DNA of 10,383 nucleotides. Source: UMGS363 sp051891935 (lineage in GTDB: Bacteria > Bacillota > Clostridia > Oscillospirales > Ruminococcaceae). The first letter of the stretch is position 1. Each line of letters starts with the position of its first letter. Positions 1-6,514 of this stretch are shown piece after piece. Made by a program: the position numbers and the translations under genes. The stretch covers positions 1-10,383 of the forward strand of contig JBJFFR010000124.1 of the NCBI GenBank assembly GCA_051891935.1, written 5' to 3'. The notes under the pieces were generated by a model. That model saw only the letters and a program-made list of their open reading frames with translations. It was not told the origin of the DNA and did no database searches.

Positions 1-1690
1 GAGTTTCGATAGGACACATTCTTCCGTAGTGGGAGTAGTGAACGTCACGAACCTCAAATCCGGCACGGTCACGGGAAAGACCGCCGGGGCCGAGGGCTGA
101 AAGTCTTCTCTTATGAGTAAGCTCTGCGAGAGGGTTCGTCTGATCCATGAACTGTGAAAGCGGTGATGAACCGAAGAATTCCTTGATCGCAGCGGTGATA
201 GGTCTGATATTGATAAGAGATTCCGCAGACATTGCACCCTCGTTCTGGGTCTGGGTGTTCATTCTTTCACGGATAACTCTTTCCATTCTTGCAAAACCGA
301 TTCTGAACTGGTTCTGGAGAAGCTCACCTACGGAACGGATACGTCTGTTGCCGAGGTGGTCGATATCGTCAACTGTGCCAACGCCTTCGCAGAGGTTGAT
401 GAAGTAGCTTACGGTCGCATAGATATCGTCAAGAATGATATGCTTCGGAACAAGCTCTTCAAGACGGCTCTTTACCATCTCTTCAACTTCTTCCTTGTCA
501 GCGGCATTTTCAAGAATGTCCTTGAGAACCGAGAATGAAACCTTCTCGTTGATGCCGTACTTTGCAGGGTCAAAATCAACGTAAGGAGCGATATCTACCA
601 TACCGTTGCCGATTACCTTGACTTCTCTCTTCTCAACTCTGTGAGCGGACTCACCTGTCGGAGTGGTGTAGAATTCCTTGTGCTCGATATCGAGCCAAAC
701 CTCGGAAACACCTGCCTGCTCGATCTCGAGAGCCTTGTCCATCGTGATGAGATCGCCCTCGTCAGCCATGATCTCGCCTGTGAACGGGTTAGCGACAGGA
801 CGGGAAAGGCGGTGACCTGCGATTCTTGAAGCTACGCCGAGCTTCTTGTTGTATTTATAACGTCCGAAACGGGACAGATCATATCTTCTTGCATCGAAGA
901 AAAGTGTATTGATGTGAGTAACAGCGCTTTCTACCGTAGGAGGTTCGCCCGGACGGAGCTTCTTGTAGACTTCAAGGAGAGCTTCTTCCGTATTCTTGGT
1001 AGCATCCTTCTGGAGGATAGTCTGCTCAAGGCGTTCGTCCTTGCCGAAGCGTTCCTCAATCTCGGCGTCGGTGCCGCAGCCAAGCGCTCTGATAAATGTA
1101 GTAAGAGGGATCTTTCTGTTCTTATCAATTCTTACATAGATAACGTCGTTGGAATCCATTTCGTATTCCAGCCAAGCACCTCTGTTAGGGATAACGGTGG
1201 TCTTGAAAAGATCCTTACCTGTTTTATCCTTTTCAACAGCATAGTAAACACCCGGAGAACGAACGAGCTGTGAAACGATAACACGTTCTGCGCCGTTGAT
1301 AACGAATGTACCGCTTTCGGTCATAAGCGGCAGATCGCAGAGATAGATGTCAGCATCGCCCGAATCGACGATATCACCGGTAGCCCTATCCCAGACCTTA
1401 GCCTTTACGAACATCTTTGCAGAATAAGTTACATCAAGCTCCTTGCACTTTGCAATGGAATAGTTCGATTCGTCAGCAAGCTTGAAGTCAACAAAGCTGA
1501 GAGAATAGTTGCCGTTGTAGTCCGTGATGGAGGACATATCGTGAAGAACTTCCTTAAGTCCTTCGTTCAGGAACCATTCATAAGACTTTTTCTGCACCTC
1601 AATGAGGTTAGGCATCGGCAGAACTTCGTTGATCTTTCCGAAGCTCATACGAGTTGTTTTACCAAGCTGGACAGGCTTGACATTAACCAT
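1..1690 (-). CDS. rpoB: RNA polymerase beta subunit, N-terminal 563 codons (partial)
   Basis: This is the amino-terminal part of the beta subunit of RNA polymerase; the gene runs off the left edge. I read an unbroken frame from ATG at 1688-1690, which follows a strong AAGGAGGG ribosome binding site (1699-1706) at 8 nt spacing. The protein opens MVNVKPVQLGKTTRMSFGKI. It contains the conserved stretch GTFVINGAERVIVSQLVRSPG (here split as GTFVINGAERV and IVSQLVRSPG, about residues 127-147) and the rifampicin region (codons 507-533, bases 92-172). The frame ends in CPIET at the edge, one base into the next proline codon. By coordinate, Q513 (152-154), D516 (143-145), H526 (113-115) and S531 (98-100) are the rifampicin-sensitive residues, and the numbering happens to match E. 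coli here. Position 510 is proline instead of the glutamine of E. coli. The gene has its own promoter and a structured leader. No frameshift or stop was seen. Confidence 0.98.
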   Translation of the reverse strand, partial: MVNVKPVQLGKTTRMSFGKINEVLPMPNLIEVQKKSYEWFLNEGLKEVLHDMSSITDYNGNYSLSFVDFKLADESNYSIAKCKELDVTYSAKMFVKAKVWDRATGDIVDSGDADIYLCDLPLMTESGTFVINGAERVIVSQLVRSPGVYYAVEKDKTGKDLFKTTVIPNRGAWLEYEMDSNDVIYVRIDKNRKIPLTTFIRALGCGTDAEIEERFGKDERLEQTILQKDATKNTEEALLEVYKKLRPGEPPTVESAVTHINTLFFDARRYDLSRFGRYKYNKKLGVASRIAGHRLSRPVANPFTGEIMADEGDLITMDKALEIEQAGVSEVWLDIEHKEFYTTPTGESAHRVEKREVKVIGNGMVDIAPYVDFDPAKYGINEKVSFSVLKDILENAADKEEVEEMVKSRLEELVPKHIILDDIYATVSYFINLCEGVGTVDDIDHLGNRRIRSVGELLQNQFRIGFARMERVIRERMNTQTQNEGAMSAESLINIRPITAAIKEFFGSSPLSQFMDQTNPLAELTHKRRLSALGPGGLSRDRAGFEVRDVHYSHYGRMCPIET

Positions 1691-1698
1691 AGGCGAGT

Positions 1699-1706
1699 CC
1701 CTCCTT
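1699..1706 (-). promoter_or_regulatory. rpoB ribosome binding site
   Basis: The sequence AAGGAGGG on the minus strand lies 8 nt before the ATG at 1688-1690. It is close to perfectly complementary to the 16S anti-Shine-Dalgarno sequence and fixes the rpoB start. Confidence 0.9.
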
Positions 1707-1729
1707 AAAATTTTACGGGGAAATTTTCC

Positions 1730-1839
1730 GTTTTTGCAAAAGCTTCGGGGCATTTGCCGAATATTTGCAAAAACAGTTGCAATTCCTGAAAAATTGTGCT
1801 ATACTATTACCGTAAGGCAAAAAGGCACATAGAATTGCA
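1730..1839 (-). promoter_or_regulatory. Foldable rpoB leader with two predicted hairpins
   Basis: Read as minus-strand RNA, the leader can form two hairpins before the ribosome binding site. The first (1839 to 1778) has an outer 8-bp stem UGCAAUUC/GAAUUGCA, a middle stem UGUGC/GCACA (1829-1825 with 1799-1795), and an inner stem UUGCC/GGUAA (1820-1816 with 1811-1807) closed by a UUAC loop. The inner stem contains a G.U pair, so it pairs better as minus-strand RNA than as plus. The second (1774 to 1730) has an 11-bp perfect stem GUUUUUGCAAA/UUUGCAAAAAC enclosing a UUCGG/CCGAA stem. Neither hairpin is followed by a U run, so a simple terminator is unlikely. The role could be mRNA stability, translational control or attenuation; this is inference and no known riboswitch family was recognised. 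Confidence 0.45.
1777..1805 (+). promoter_or_regulatory. Possible distal promoter facing rpoB promoter
   Basis: TTGCAA (1777-1782), a 17-bp spacer and TATACT (1800-1805), with TGC directly before the -10, form an extended -10 promoter on the plus strand. Transcription would start near 1812 and cross the rpoB promoter towards the TM2 gene, leaving a leader of about 160 nt. The same bases also form one arm of the predicted rpoB leader hairpin, so the motif may be partly a by-product of that structure. It closely resembles the promoter at 8617-8645. Confidence 0.45.
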
Positions 1840-1856
1840 TTATGATACAGTATATT

Positions 1857-1885
1857 ATTATACTACGTTCAGCAAATTTTGTCAA
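1857..1885 (-). promoter_or_regulatory. rpoB promoter, consensus sigma-A type
   Basis: On the minus strand a perfect -35 TTGACA (1880-1885) and a perfect -10 TATAAT (1857-1862) are separated by 17 bp. Transcription would start near 1850, giving a leader of about 160 nt before the rpoB ATG. Exact matches to both hexamers at ideal spacing make this one of the most secure regulatory calls in the window. It implies that rpoB is transcribed from its own promoter and not only by read-through from ribosomal protein genes. Confidence 0.88.
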
Positions 1886-1914
1886 GACCTTTTTTCAATA
1901 AAAAAATTATTTTT

Positions 1915-1943
1915 TTGCCGAAGTTTTTTATATATACTATTAT
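1915..1943 (+). promoter_or_regulatory. Possible proximal promoter of the TM2 gene
   Basis: TTGCCG (1915-1920), 17 bp and TATTAT (1938-1943) give a plausible sigma-A promoter that would start RNA near 1950, about 24 nt before the ATG. The region is very AT-rich, so chance matches are likely. It competes with the distal candidate at 1777-1805. Confidence 0.4.
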
Positions 1944-1973
1944 TATAGACATAAACGAAAGGACAAACCGAAA

Positions 1974-2552
1974 ATGAACACCAACAGCAACGGTTTTTAC
2001 GGTGATGACGGTGAGTTTTACCCCGAAGGTTCCCAGTCGGCTGAAATGTACAGACAGGCTCACTCATCGGAAAACCTTTATCCCAAACGCCCTAATATCA
2101 GCTATACGACCCAGCCGATGAACGATAACGTGCCCGACATCAAGGTCGCTCCCGATGTCCCTGCACAAAGGGAAAGCTATAACGGCGAGGTCTATGCGGA
2201 AAAGACGAAATTTTGCAAATACTGCGGTCAAAAGATACCCTTTGACGCTGTTGTCTGCACCCATTGCGGCAGGCAGGTCGAGCTTTTACAGCAGCAGCCT
2301 GCACCCGCACCTGTTATTAATAATGTCAATTACGCCCCTCCCCCTTCATACAGCAAAAGAGATAAAAATCTGAAAAATAAATGGGTAGCCTTTTTCCTCT
2401 GCCTTTTTTTGGGAGAATTCGGCGTTCACAAATTCTATGAGGGAAAGATCGGACTTGGCATACTCTATCTTTGCACGGGCGGATTGCTTGGCATAGGCTG
2501 GATCATCGACCTTATCAAGCTTTTCTTCAAGCCGAATCCGTATTCCGTATAA
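1974..2552 (+). CDS. Zinc-ribbon and TM2 domain membrane protein
   Basis: This 192-residue protein has three parts. Residues 1-75 are polar, rich in Asn, Ser, Pro and Tyr, and probably disordered. Residues 81-98 are a zinc ribbon with CxxC pairs C81/C84 and C95/C98 (CKYCGQKIP ... CTHCGR). After a Gln/Pro-rich linker, residues about 132-185 form a TM2 domain: two hydrophobic helices, with the family's GxxGxHKFYxGK-type turn visible as GEFGVHKFYEGKIG and an IGWIIDLIKLF ending. TM2 proteins are small membrane proteins of poorly known function, often fused to zinc ribbons in Firmicutes. The start is supported by GAAAGGA (1957-1963), 10 nt upstream. The gene stands alone, divergent from rpoB and closed by its own hairpin terminator. 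The domains are clear; the cellular role is not known. Confidence 0.92.
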   Translation: MNTNSNGFYGDDGEFYPEGSQSAEMYRQAHSSENLYPKRPNISYTTQPMNDNVPDIKVAPDVPAQRESYNGEVYAEKTKFCKYCGQKIPFDAVVCTHCGRQVELLQQQPAPAPVINNVNYAPPPSYSKRDKNLKNKWVAFFLCLFLGEFGVHKFYEGKIGLGILYLCTGGLLGIGWIIDLIKLFFKPNPYSV

Positions 2553-2562
2553 TTTTGTTTAT

Positions 2563-2591
2563 AAAGCAGACGTATCAAACCGTCTGCTTTT
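2563..2591 (+). terminator. Intrinsic terminator of the TM2 gene
   Basis: The arms AAAGCAGACG (2563-2572) and CGTCTGCTTT (2581-2590) pair perfectly around an 8-nt loop and run into a short T tract (2588-2591). The hairpin lies 10 bases behind the TM2 stop codon. The T tract is short, so termination may be incomplete. Confidence 0.75.
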
Positions 2592-2696
2592 GTCCGTTCC
2601 AGTGTATTTCATTCGAAAAAATGAAAGAAAAAAAGGCTGCTCATTCCTGTTCTGCATAACGGGAGCTTGGCAAAAAATTCAAGGCACGAAAAACAA

Positions 2697-2742
2697 ATGC
2701 CAATTTATGTTGAATGTGTAGAAAATGATCAGAAATTGGCAT
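2697..2742 (+). repeat. Inverted repeat upstream of the Nudix gene
   Basis: ATGCCAATTT (2697-2706) and AAATTGGCAT (2733-2742) are perfect 10-bp inverted arms separated by 26 bases, ending just before the GAAAGGAA ribosome binding site. A third related hexamer, TTGGCA, sits at 2667-2672 and could pair with the middle TGCCAA instead. This could be an operator for a dimeric repressor or an RNA hairpin that influences translation initiation. No clear sigma-A promoter was found between 2592 and 2758. Confidence 0.45.
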
Positions 2743-2758
2743 GAAAGGAACTAAATAT

Positions 2759-3529
2759 ATGAACACAGTAAAAAAAGGCGATGTATCCGTTCTCGGCAAG
2801 AGCTTCACGGTAAAAACCGACCGTCCTATCGGCTCGGTTCACCCAAAGCATCCCGAGATAATCTATCCCGTGAATTACGGCTATGTACCCGACCTTTACG
2901 CAGGTGACGGTGAAGAACAGGATGTTTATATCCTCGGCGTTGACAAGCCTGTTGACGAGATGACCGTAACAATAGCTGCAGTTGTTCTCCGTTCGGATGA
3001 CAATGAGGACAAATGGGTCGGCGTACCCGAAGAATTGCTCGGCACTCCCCTTTGCTACGAATGTAATATCCGAAAGGCTGTTGACTTCCAGGAGCAGTTC
3101 CACACCTCAACTATCGACGCTCTCTACGAAAAGACCTGCGGAGCTGTGATGTTCACGATGCAGGACGGTGAGCGCAGATATCTTCTTATAACAAATAACA
3201 GCGGACATATCGGCTTTCCGAAGGGTCACGTTGAATTCGGCGAGAACGAAGAACAGACCGCAGTCCGTGAGGTTCGGGAGGAAACGGGACTTCATGCAAA
3301 GCTCATTGAAGGCTTCCGCATGGAATACAGCTATATCAACGGCGAGGGTCATCATAAAAATCCCGTTTATTTTCTCTCGGAATACAGCAGCGATGTAAAG
3401 CTGCAGGCGGAGGAAATAACCTCTTCCTACCTGCTCCCCTACGAAGAAGCGCTTGCAATGCTAAACTATCCGCAGGACAGGCCTGTGCTTGAAGCGGCGG
3501 AAGAATTTTTAAAACGAAAGGAAAAATAA
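2759..3529 (+). CDS. Pyrophosphatase-like domain fused to Ap4A-hydrolase-like Nudix domain
   Basis: This 256-residue protein joins two phosphohydrolase-type domains. Residues about 1-115 resemble family I soluble inorganic pyrophosphatase in its core: YPVNYGYVPDLYAGDGEEQDVYILG (about 36-60, written here as YPVNYGYVPDL + YAGDGEEQDVYILG) matches the E. coli NYGYINHTLSLDGDPVD segment. Y36, Y40, D50 and D55 stand for E. coli Y51, Y55, D65 and D70, while E52 replaces D67. An acidic DDNEDK cluster (80-85) could supply the later metal ligands. Residues about 122-256 are a Nudix hydrolase with a perfect box at 156-178 (G156, E162, R170, E171, E174, E175, G177), preceded by GFPKGHVE and followed by IEGFRMEYSY, features of Ap4A hydrolases such as NUDT2. 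A longer start at 2741 is possible, but GAAAGGAA (2743-2750) lies 8 nt before ATG 2759, which I prefer. The gene is first in an operon with the MFS gene. The substrate is inferred, not shown; the N-terminal domain may be catalytically weak. Confidence 0.88.
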   Translation: MNTVKKGDVSVLGKSFTVKTDRPIGSVHPKHPEIIYPVNYGYVPDLYAGDGEEQDVYILGVDKPVDEMTVTIAAVVLRSDDNEDKWVGVPEELLGTPLCYECNIRKAVDFQEQFHTSTIDALYEKTCGAVMFTMQDGERRYLLITNNSGHIGFPKGHVEFGENEEQTAVREVREETGLHAKLIEGFRMEYSYINGEGHHKNPVYFLSEYSSDVKLQAEEITSSYLLPYEEALAMLNYPQDRPVLEAAEEFLKRKEK

Positions 3530-4684
3530 ATGTATCTCCTGCTTTTAGCTGTAATATATCTTGCTTTTATAAGCCTTGGTCTGCCCGATTCGCTGCTCGG
3601 TTCAGCGTGGCCGACAATTAGGGCGGAGCTTGATGTTCCGCTTTCCTATATGGGAATGGTGTCAATGATTATTTCGGGCGGAACGATAATCTCGGGACTG
3701 ATGTCTGAACGTCTTACAAAGAGATTCGGAACAAAATACGTTACCCTTTTCAGCGTTTTTCTTACGGCAGTTGCTCTTTTCGGTTTTTCGACCGTGAAAG
3801 AGTTCCGGCAGCTCTGCTTGTGGGGAGTCCCTTACGGGCTCGGCGCAGGAGCGATAGACGCTGCGCTGAACAACTATGTCGCTCTGCAATATAAATCGAA
3901 GCACATGAGCTGGCTGCACTGCTTCTGGGGCGTCGGAACGATAATCAGTCCGTATATTATGAGCTATGCGCTCGTTCACAGCTCTTGGTCGAACGGCTAC
4001 CGCACGGTTTCCTGCCTGCAATTTGGAATTGCAGCTGTCATCCTGCTAACGCTTCCTCTTTGGAAGGTGAACAGTTCAAACGACGGAACGGAAAACAACG
4101 GCGAGCTTCTCGGATTGAAGGGTGCGCTGAAAATAAGGGGCGTTCCGTCACTTCTTATAGGCTTCTATGCCTACTGCGCAGCCGAAGCCACAACGATGCT
4201 CTGGGCAAGCAGCTACCTTGAAGGTGTGCGCGGTGCATCAAAGAATGAAGCCGCTGCATTCGGTTCGCTGTTTTTCATCGGCATAACCGCAGGAAGATTC
4301 CTCTCGGGTTTTATCTCGGACAAGGTCGGCGACAACAGAATGATACGCATTGGAGTCGGTATCGCACTTTCGGGAGTGCTGCTCATAACGCTGCCGCTGA
4401 AATTGACCTCGCTTGTCGGATTTATCGTTATCGGACTTGGCTGTGCGCCCGTTTACCCCTGCATAATACATTCCACTCCGAGAAATTTCGGCGCAGAGAA
4501 TTCGCAGGGCATCATCGGCATACAAATGGCAAGCGCCTATGTCGGCTCGACCTTTATGCCGCCCGTTTTCGGACTTATCGCAAATCACATAAGCCTTAAA
4601 CTAATGCCGTTATATCTTGCATTTTTCTTTATCCTTCTGCTTGTGATGATTGGAAAAACGGAAAAAGCCTGCAATAATGAGTAA
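3530..4684 (+). CDS. Major facilitator superfamily transporter
   Basis: This 384-residue protein is almost entirely hydrophobic and fits the 12-helix, two-half MFS fold, with a polar cytoplasmic loop at about 179-202 between the halves. The loop between helices 2 and 3 of each half has the MFS motif-A character: GLMSERLTKRFGTK (56-69) and SGFISDKVGDNR (259-270). LHCFWGVG (129-136), with GLPDSLLGSAWP near the N terminus, is reminiscent of the fucose-permease (FHS/COG0738) branch; substrate cannot be told from this. The ATG at 3530 directly follows the TAA of the Nudix gene (3527-3529) and has GAAAGGA (3516-3522) inside that gene's end at 7 nt spacing, so the two are very likely translationally coupled. 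It ends at a strong bidirectional terminator. Sugar or nucleoside import or drug efflux are all possible. Confidence 0.9.
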   Translation: MYLLLLAVIYLAFISLGLPDSLLGSAWPTIRAELDVPLSYMGMVSMIISGGTIISGLMSERLTKRFGTKYVTLFSVFLTAVALFGFSTVKEFRQLCLWGVPYGLGAGAIDAALNNYVALQYKSKHMSWLHCFWGVGTIISPYIMSYALVHSSWSNGYRTVSCLQFGIAAVILLTLPLWKVNSSNDGTENNGELLGLKGALKIRGVPSLLIGFYAYCAAEATTMLWASSYLEGVRGASKNEAAAFGSLFFIGITAGRFLSGFISDKVGDNRMIRIGVGIALSGVLLITLPLKLTSLVGFIVIGLGCAPVYPCIIHSTPRNFGAENSQGIIGIQMASAYVGSTFMPPVFGLIANHISLKLMPLYLAFFFILLLVMIGKTEKACNNE

Positions 4685-4695
4685 TAATTTCAATC

Positions 4696-4733
4696 AAAAA
4701 ACCATTCACGATTTTTGCCGTGAATGGTTTTTT
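4696..4733. terminator. Bidirectional intrinsic terminator between convergent operons
   Basis: A perfect 15-bp palindrome pairs 4696-4710 with 4719-4733 around an 8-nt loop. The core is CCATTCACG/CGTGAATGG, flanked by six A on the left and six T on the right, so either strand yields a hairpin followed by a U run. It lies 11 bases after the MFS stop and 11 bases before the ABC stop in the opposite direction, and can end both transcripts. Confidence 0.92.
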
Positions 4734-4744
4734 ATTACAGTATT

Positions 4745-6514
4745 TTAAGCCGTGAGCGAAGCTGTATAAAGCTTGTAGTAGTCGCCCTTCTTTGCGATAA
4801 GCTCATCATGAGTTCCGCATTCGGTGATGCCCTTGTTGGAAACATACATTATCTTGTCGCAGTTTCTTATAGTCGAAAGTCTGTGTGCGATGATGAACGA
4901 TGTTCTGCCCTCAAGGAGAATATCAAGTCCGTCCTGGAGAAGCTTTTCCGTCTTTGCGTCAATTGCGGAGGTCGCTTCGTCAAGGATAAGTATTTTCGGG
5001 TCGCTCAAAAGCGTTCTTGCAAATGCTATAAGCTGTCTTTGACCCTGTGAAAGCGAAGCTCCTCGCTCGATTATCGGTGCGGAAAGTCCGCCCATACTCT
5101 CGATAAATTCTTCGGCACGGACGGTTTTTACTGCACGCTTTATCTCCTCGGTCGTTGCGTCAAGCTTGCCGTAGCGGATATTGTCCTCGACTGTACCGCT
5201 GAAAATAACGCTGTCCTGGAGCATTATGCCCATCTGTGAACGGAGCGATTTCAGGGTAACTTCGGAAATGTCCCGGCCGTCTATCAGCACTCTTCCGCCC
5301 GTTGTATCATAGAAACGCGAAATGAGGTTGACGATAGTTGTCTTTCCTGCACCGGTAGGACCCACCAGCGCAACGCTTTCGCCTGCCTTGATATCGAAGG
5401 AAAGCTCGTGAAGTATCTCTGCGCTCTCGTCGTATGAAAAGCTTACATTCTCGAATGTAACATTGCCCTTGATGCTGCCCATTTCAGCGGCATTTTCCTT
5501 ATCCTTGACCTTGACAGGCTCGTCCATCGTTTCAAAGATTCGTTCAAGGTAGGAAACACCGTTGACGAAGCTGTTGAAAAGGTTGGAAAGGTTCATGATA
5601 GGCTGCCAGAAGCGTGAAGCGTAGCCGCCCATTGCCACTATTGTACCAAGCGATATGTTAGCAGGGCCGATCACAAGCAGACCGCAGAAGTAGATCGCCG
5701 CAGAAATAGTTGCCGATATCGTATCGACCGACGGCCACAAAAGAATGTTATATGTTACGGCCTTCATCCATTTTTCACGGTAGGCTTCGGAAAGCTTGCC
5801 GTATATCTCGGCATTCTCTTCTTCACGGACAAAAAGCTGCGTTACCTTTGCGCCGACAAGTCCTTCATGAAGATATGCGTTCAGATTGGAGCCTTTGTTG
5901 TTTACCTCCTGCCAAGCCTTGCGCTGACGGTTCTTTATAAGTCCGATGATAAGCGCAAGCAGCGGAACACCCGTCATTATAACAAGAGCCATCTGCCAGT
6001 GCATCGCAAACATAAAGATAACGATGAACACAAGGTTGAAGATCTCAAGTACAAAGTTGATGATACCGTTGGAAAGAATATCCGAAACGCTGTTTACATA
6101 GTTGATAACTCTTACAAGTATCTTTCCGTGCGGACGGCTGTCATAATACTCAAACGAGAGCCGTTGAAGATGCTCAAAAAGGTCGGTTCGGATATCAAAG
6201 ATTATGTCCTGACCGACAGCGGTCATTATCCTTGAACGGATCGTTGCAAAAATAACGCTGACAATGATCGTCAATGCGAGCAGAGCAGCCATAAGCAAAA
6301 GCTGCGGAATATTCTTGTTCGGAATGGAATTATCGAGTGCATACTGCGTGATAACGGGCGCCAAAAGTCCGATTATGACCGATGCTGCGGAGAGCGAAAG
6401 CGCAAGTATCATCTTTGCACGGTATTTTTTTACATAAACAAGCGCACGTTTGAGATGCCGTATGTCAAAGGGGGATTCAAGGTTTTCGTCAACATCGAAT
6501 TTGTTTCTTGCCAT
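4745..6514 (-). CDS. ABC exporter half-transporter, catalytically complete subunit
   Basis: This 589-residue protein is a type IV ABC half-exporter: an N-terminal six-helix membrane domain (about 30-320) and a C-terminal ATPase (about 350-589). Visible motifs are Walker A GPTGAGKTT (385-393), Q-loop Q433, signature LSQGQ (488-492), Walker B ILILDE (508-513) with catalytic E513, and switch histidine H544 in IIAHRLSTI. The signature departs from the usual LSGGQ. The upstream neighbour has the opposite pattern, so the pair should assemble as a heterodimer in which this subunit supplies Walker A, Walker B and the histidine of the working ATP site. AAGGAGG (6523-6529), lying inside the end of the upstream gene, precedes ATG 6512-6514 by 8 nt, and the ATG abuts the upstream stop. 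Known relatives (LmrCD, BmrCD, TM287/288) export hydrophobic drugs or lipids; the substrate here is not known. Confidence 0.95.
   Translation of the reverse strand: MARNKFDVDENLESPFDIRHLKRALVYVKKYRAKMILALSLSAASVIIGLLAPVITQYALDNSIPNKNIPQLLLMAALLALTIIVSVIFATIRSRIMTAVGQDIIFDIRTDLFEHLQRLSFEYYDSRPHGKILVRVINYVNSVSDILSNGIINFVLEIFNLVFIVIFMFAMHWQMALVIMTGVPLLALIIGLIKNRQRKAWQEVNNKGSNLNAYLHEGLVGAKVTQLFVREEENAEIYGKLSEAYREKWMKAVTYNILLWPSVDTISATISAAIYFCGLLVIGPANISLGTIVAMGGYASRFWQPIMNLSNLFNSFVNGVSYLERIFETMDEPVKVKDKENAAEMGSIKGNVTFENVSFSYDESAEILHELSFDIKAGESVALVGPTGAGKTTIVNLISRFYDTTGGRVLIDGRDISEVTLKSLRSQMGIMLQDSVIFSGTVEDNIRYGKLDATTEEIKRAVKTVRAEEFIESMGGLSAPIIERGASLSQGQRQLIAFARTLLSDPKILILDEATSAIDAKTEKLLQDGLDILLEGRTSFIIAHRLSTIRNCDKIMYVSNKGITECGTHDELIAKKGDYYKLYTASLTA

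Noticed and set aside
147..1273. Plus-strand open frames of 60-119 codons across the rpoB region
   Set aside because: They lie antisense to an unbroken, strongly conserved rpoB frame and encode no recognisable domain.
1730..1774. The 11-bp leader hairpin as an intrinsic terminator before rpoB
   Set aside because: It is followed by CGGAAAAUUU and not a U tract, so it does not fit a factor-independent terminator.
2607..2626. TTTCATT/AATGAAA inverted repeat as a second terminator after the TM2 gene
   Set aside because: The stem is only seven weak A/T-rich pairs and is followed by an A run, not a T run, on the plus strand.
2741..2758. Upstream ATG that would lengthen the Nudix fusion protein by six residues
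   Set aside because: The bases after it form the ribosome binding site GAAAGGAA for the ATG at 2759, and no ribosome binding site precedes 2741; homology also begins after 2759.
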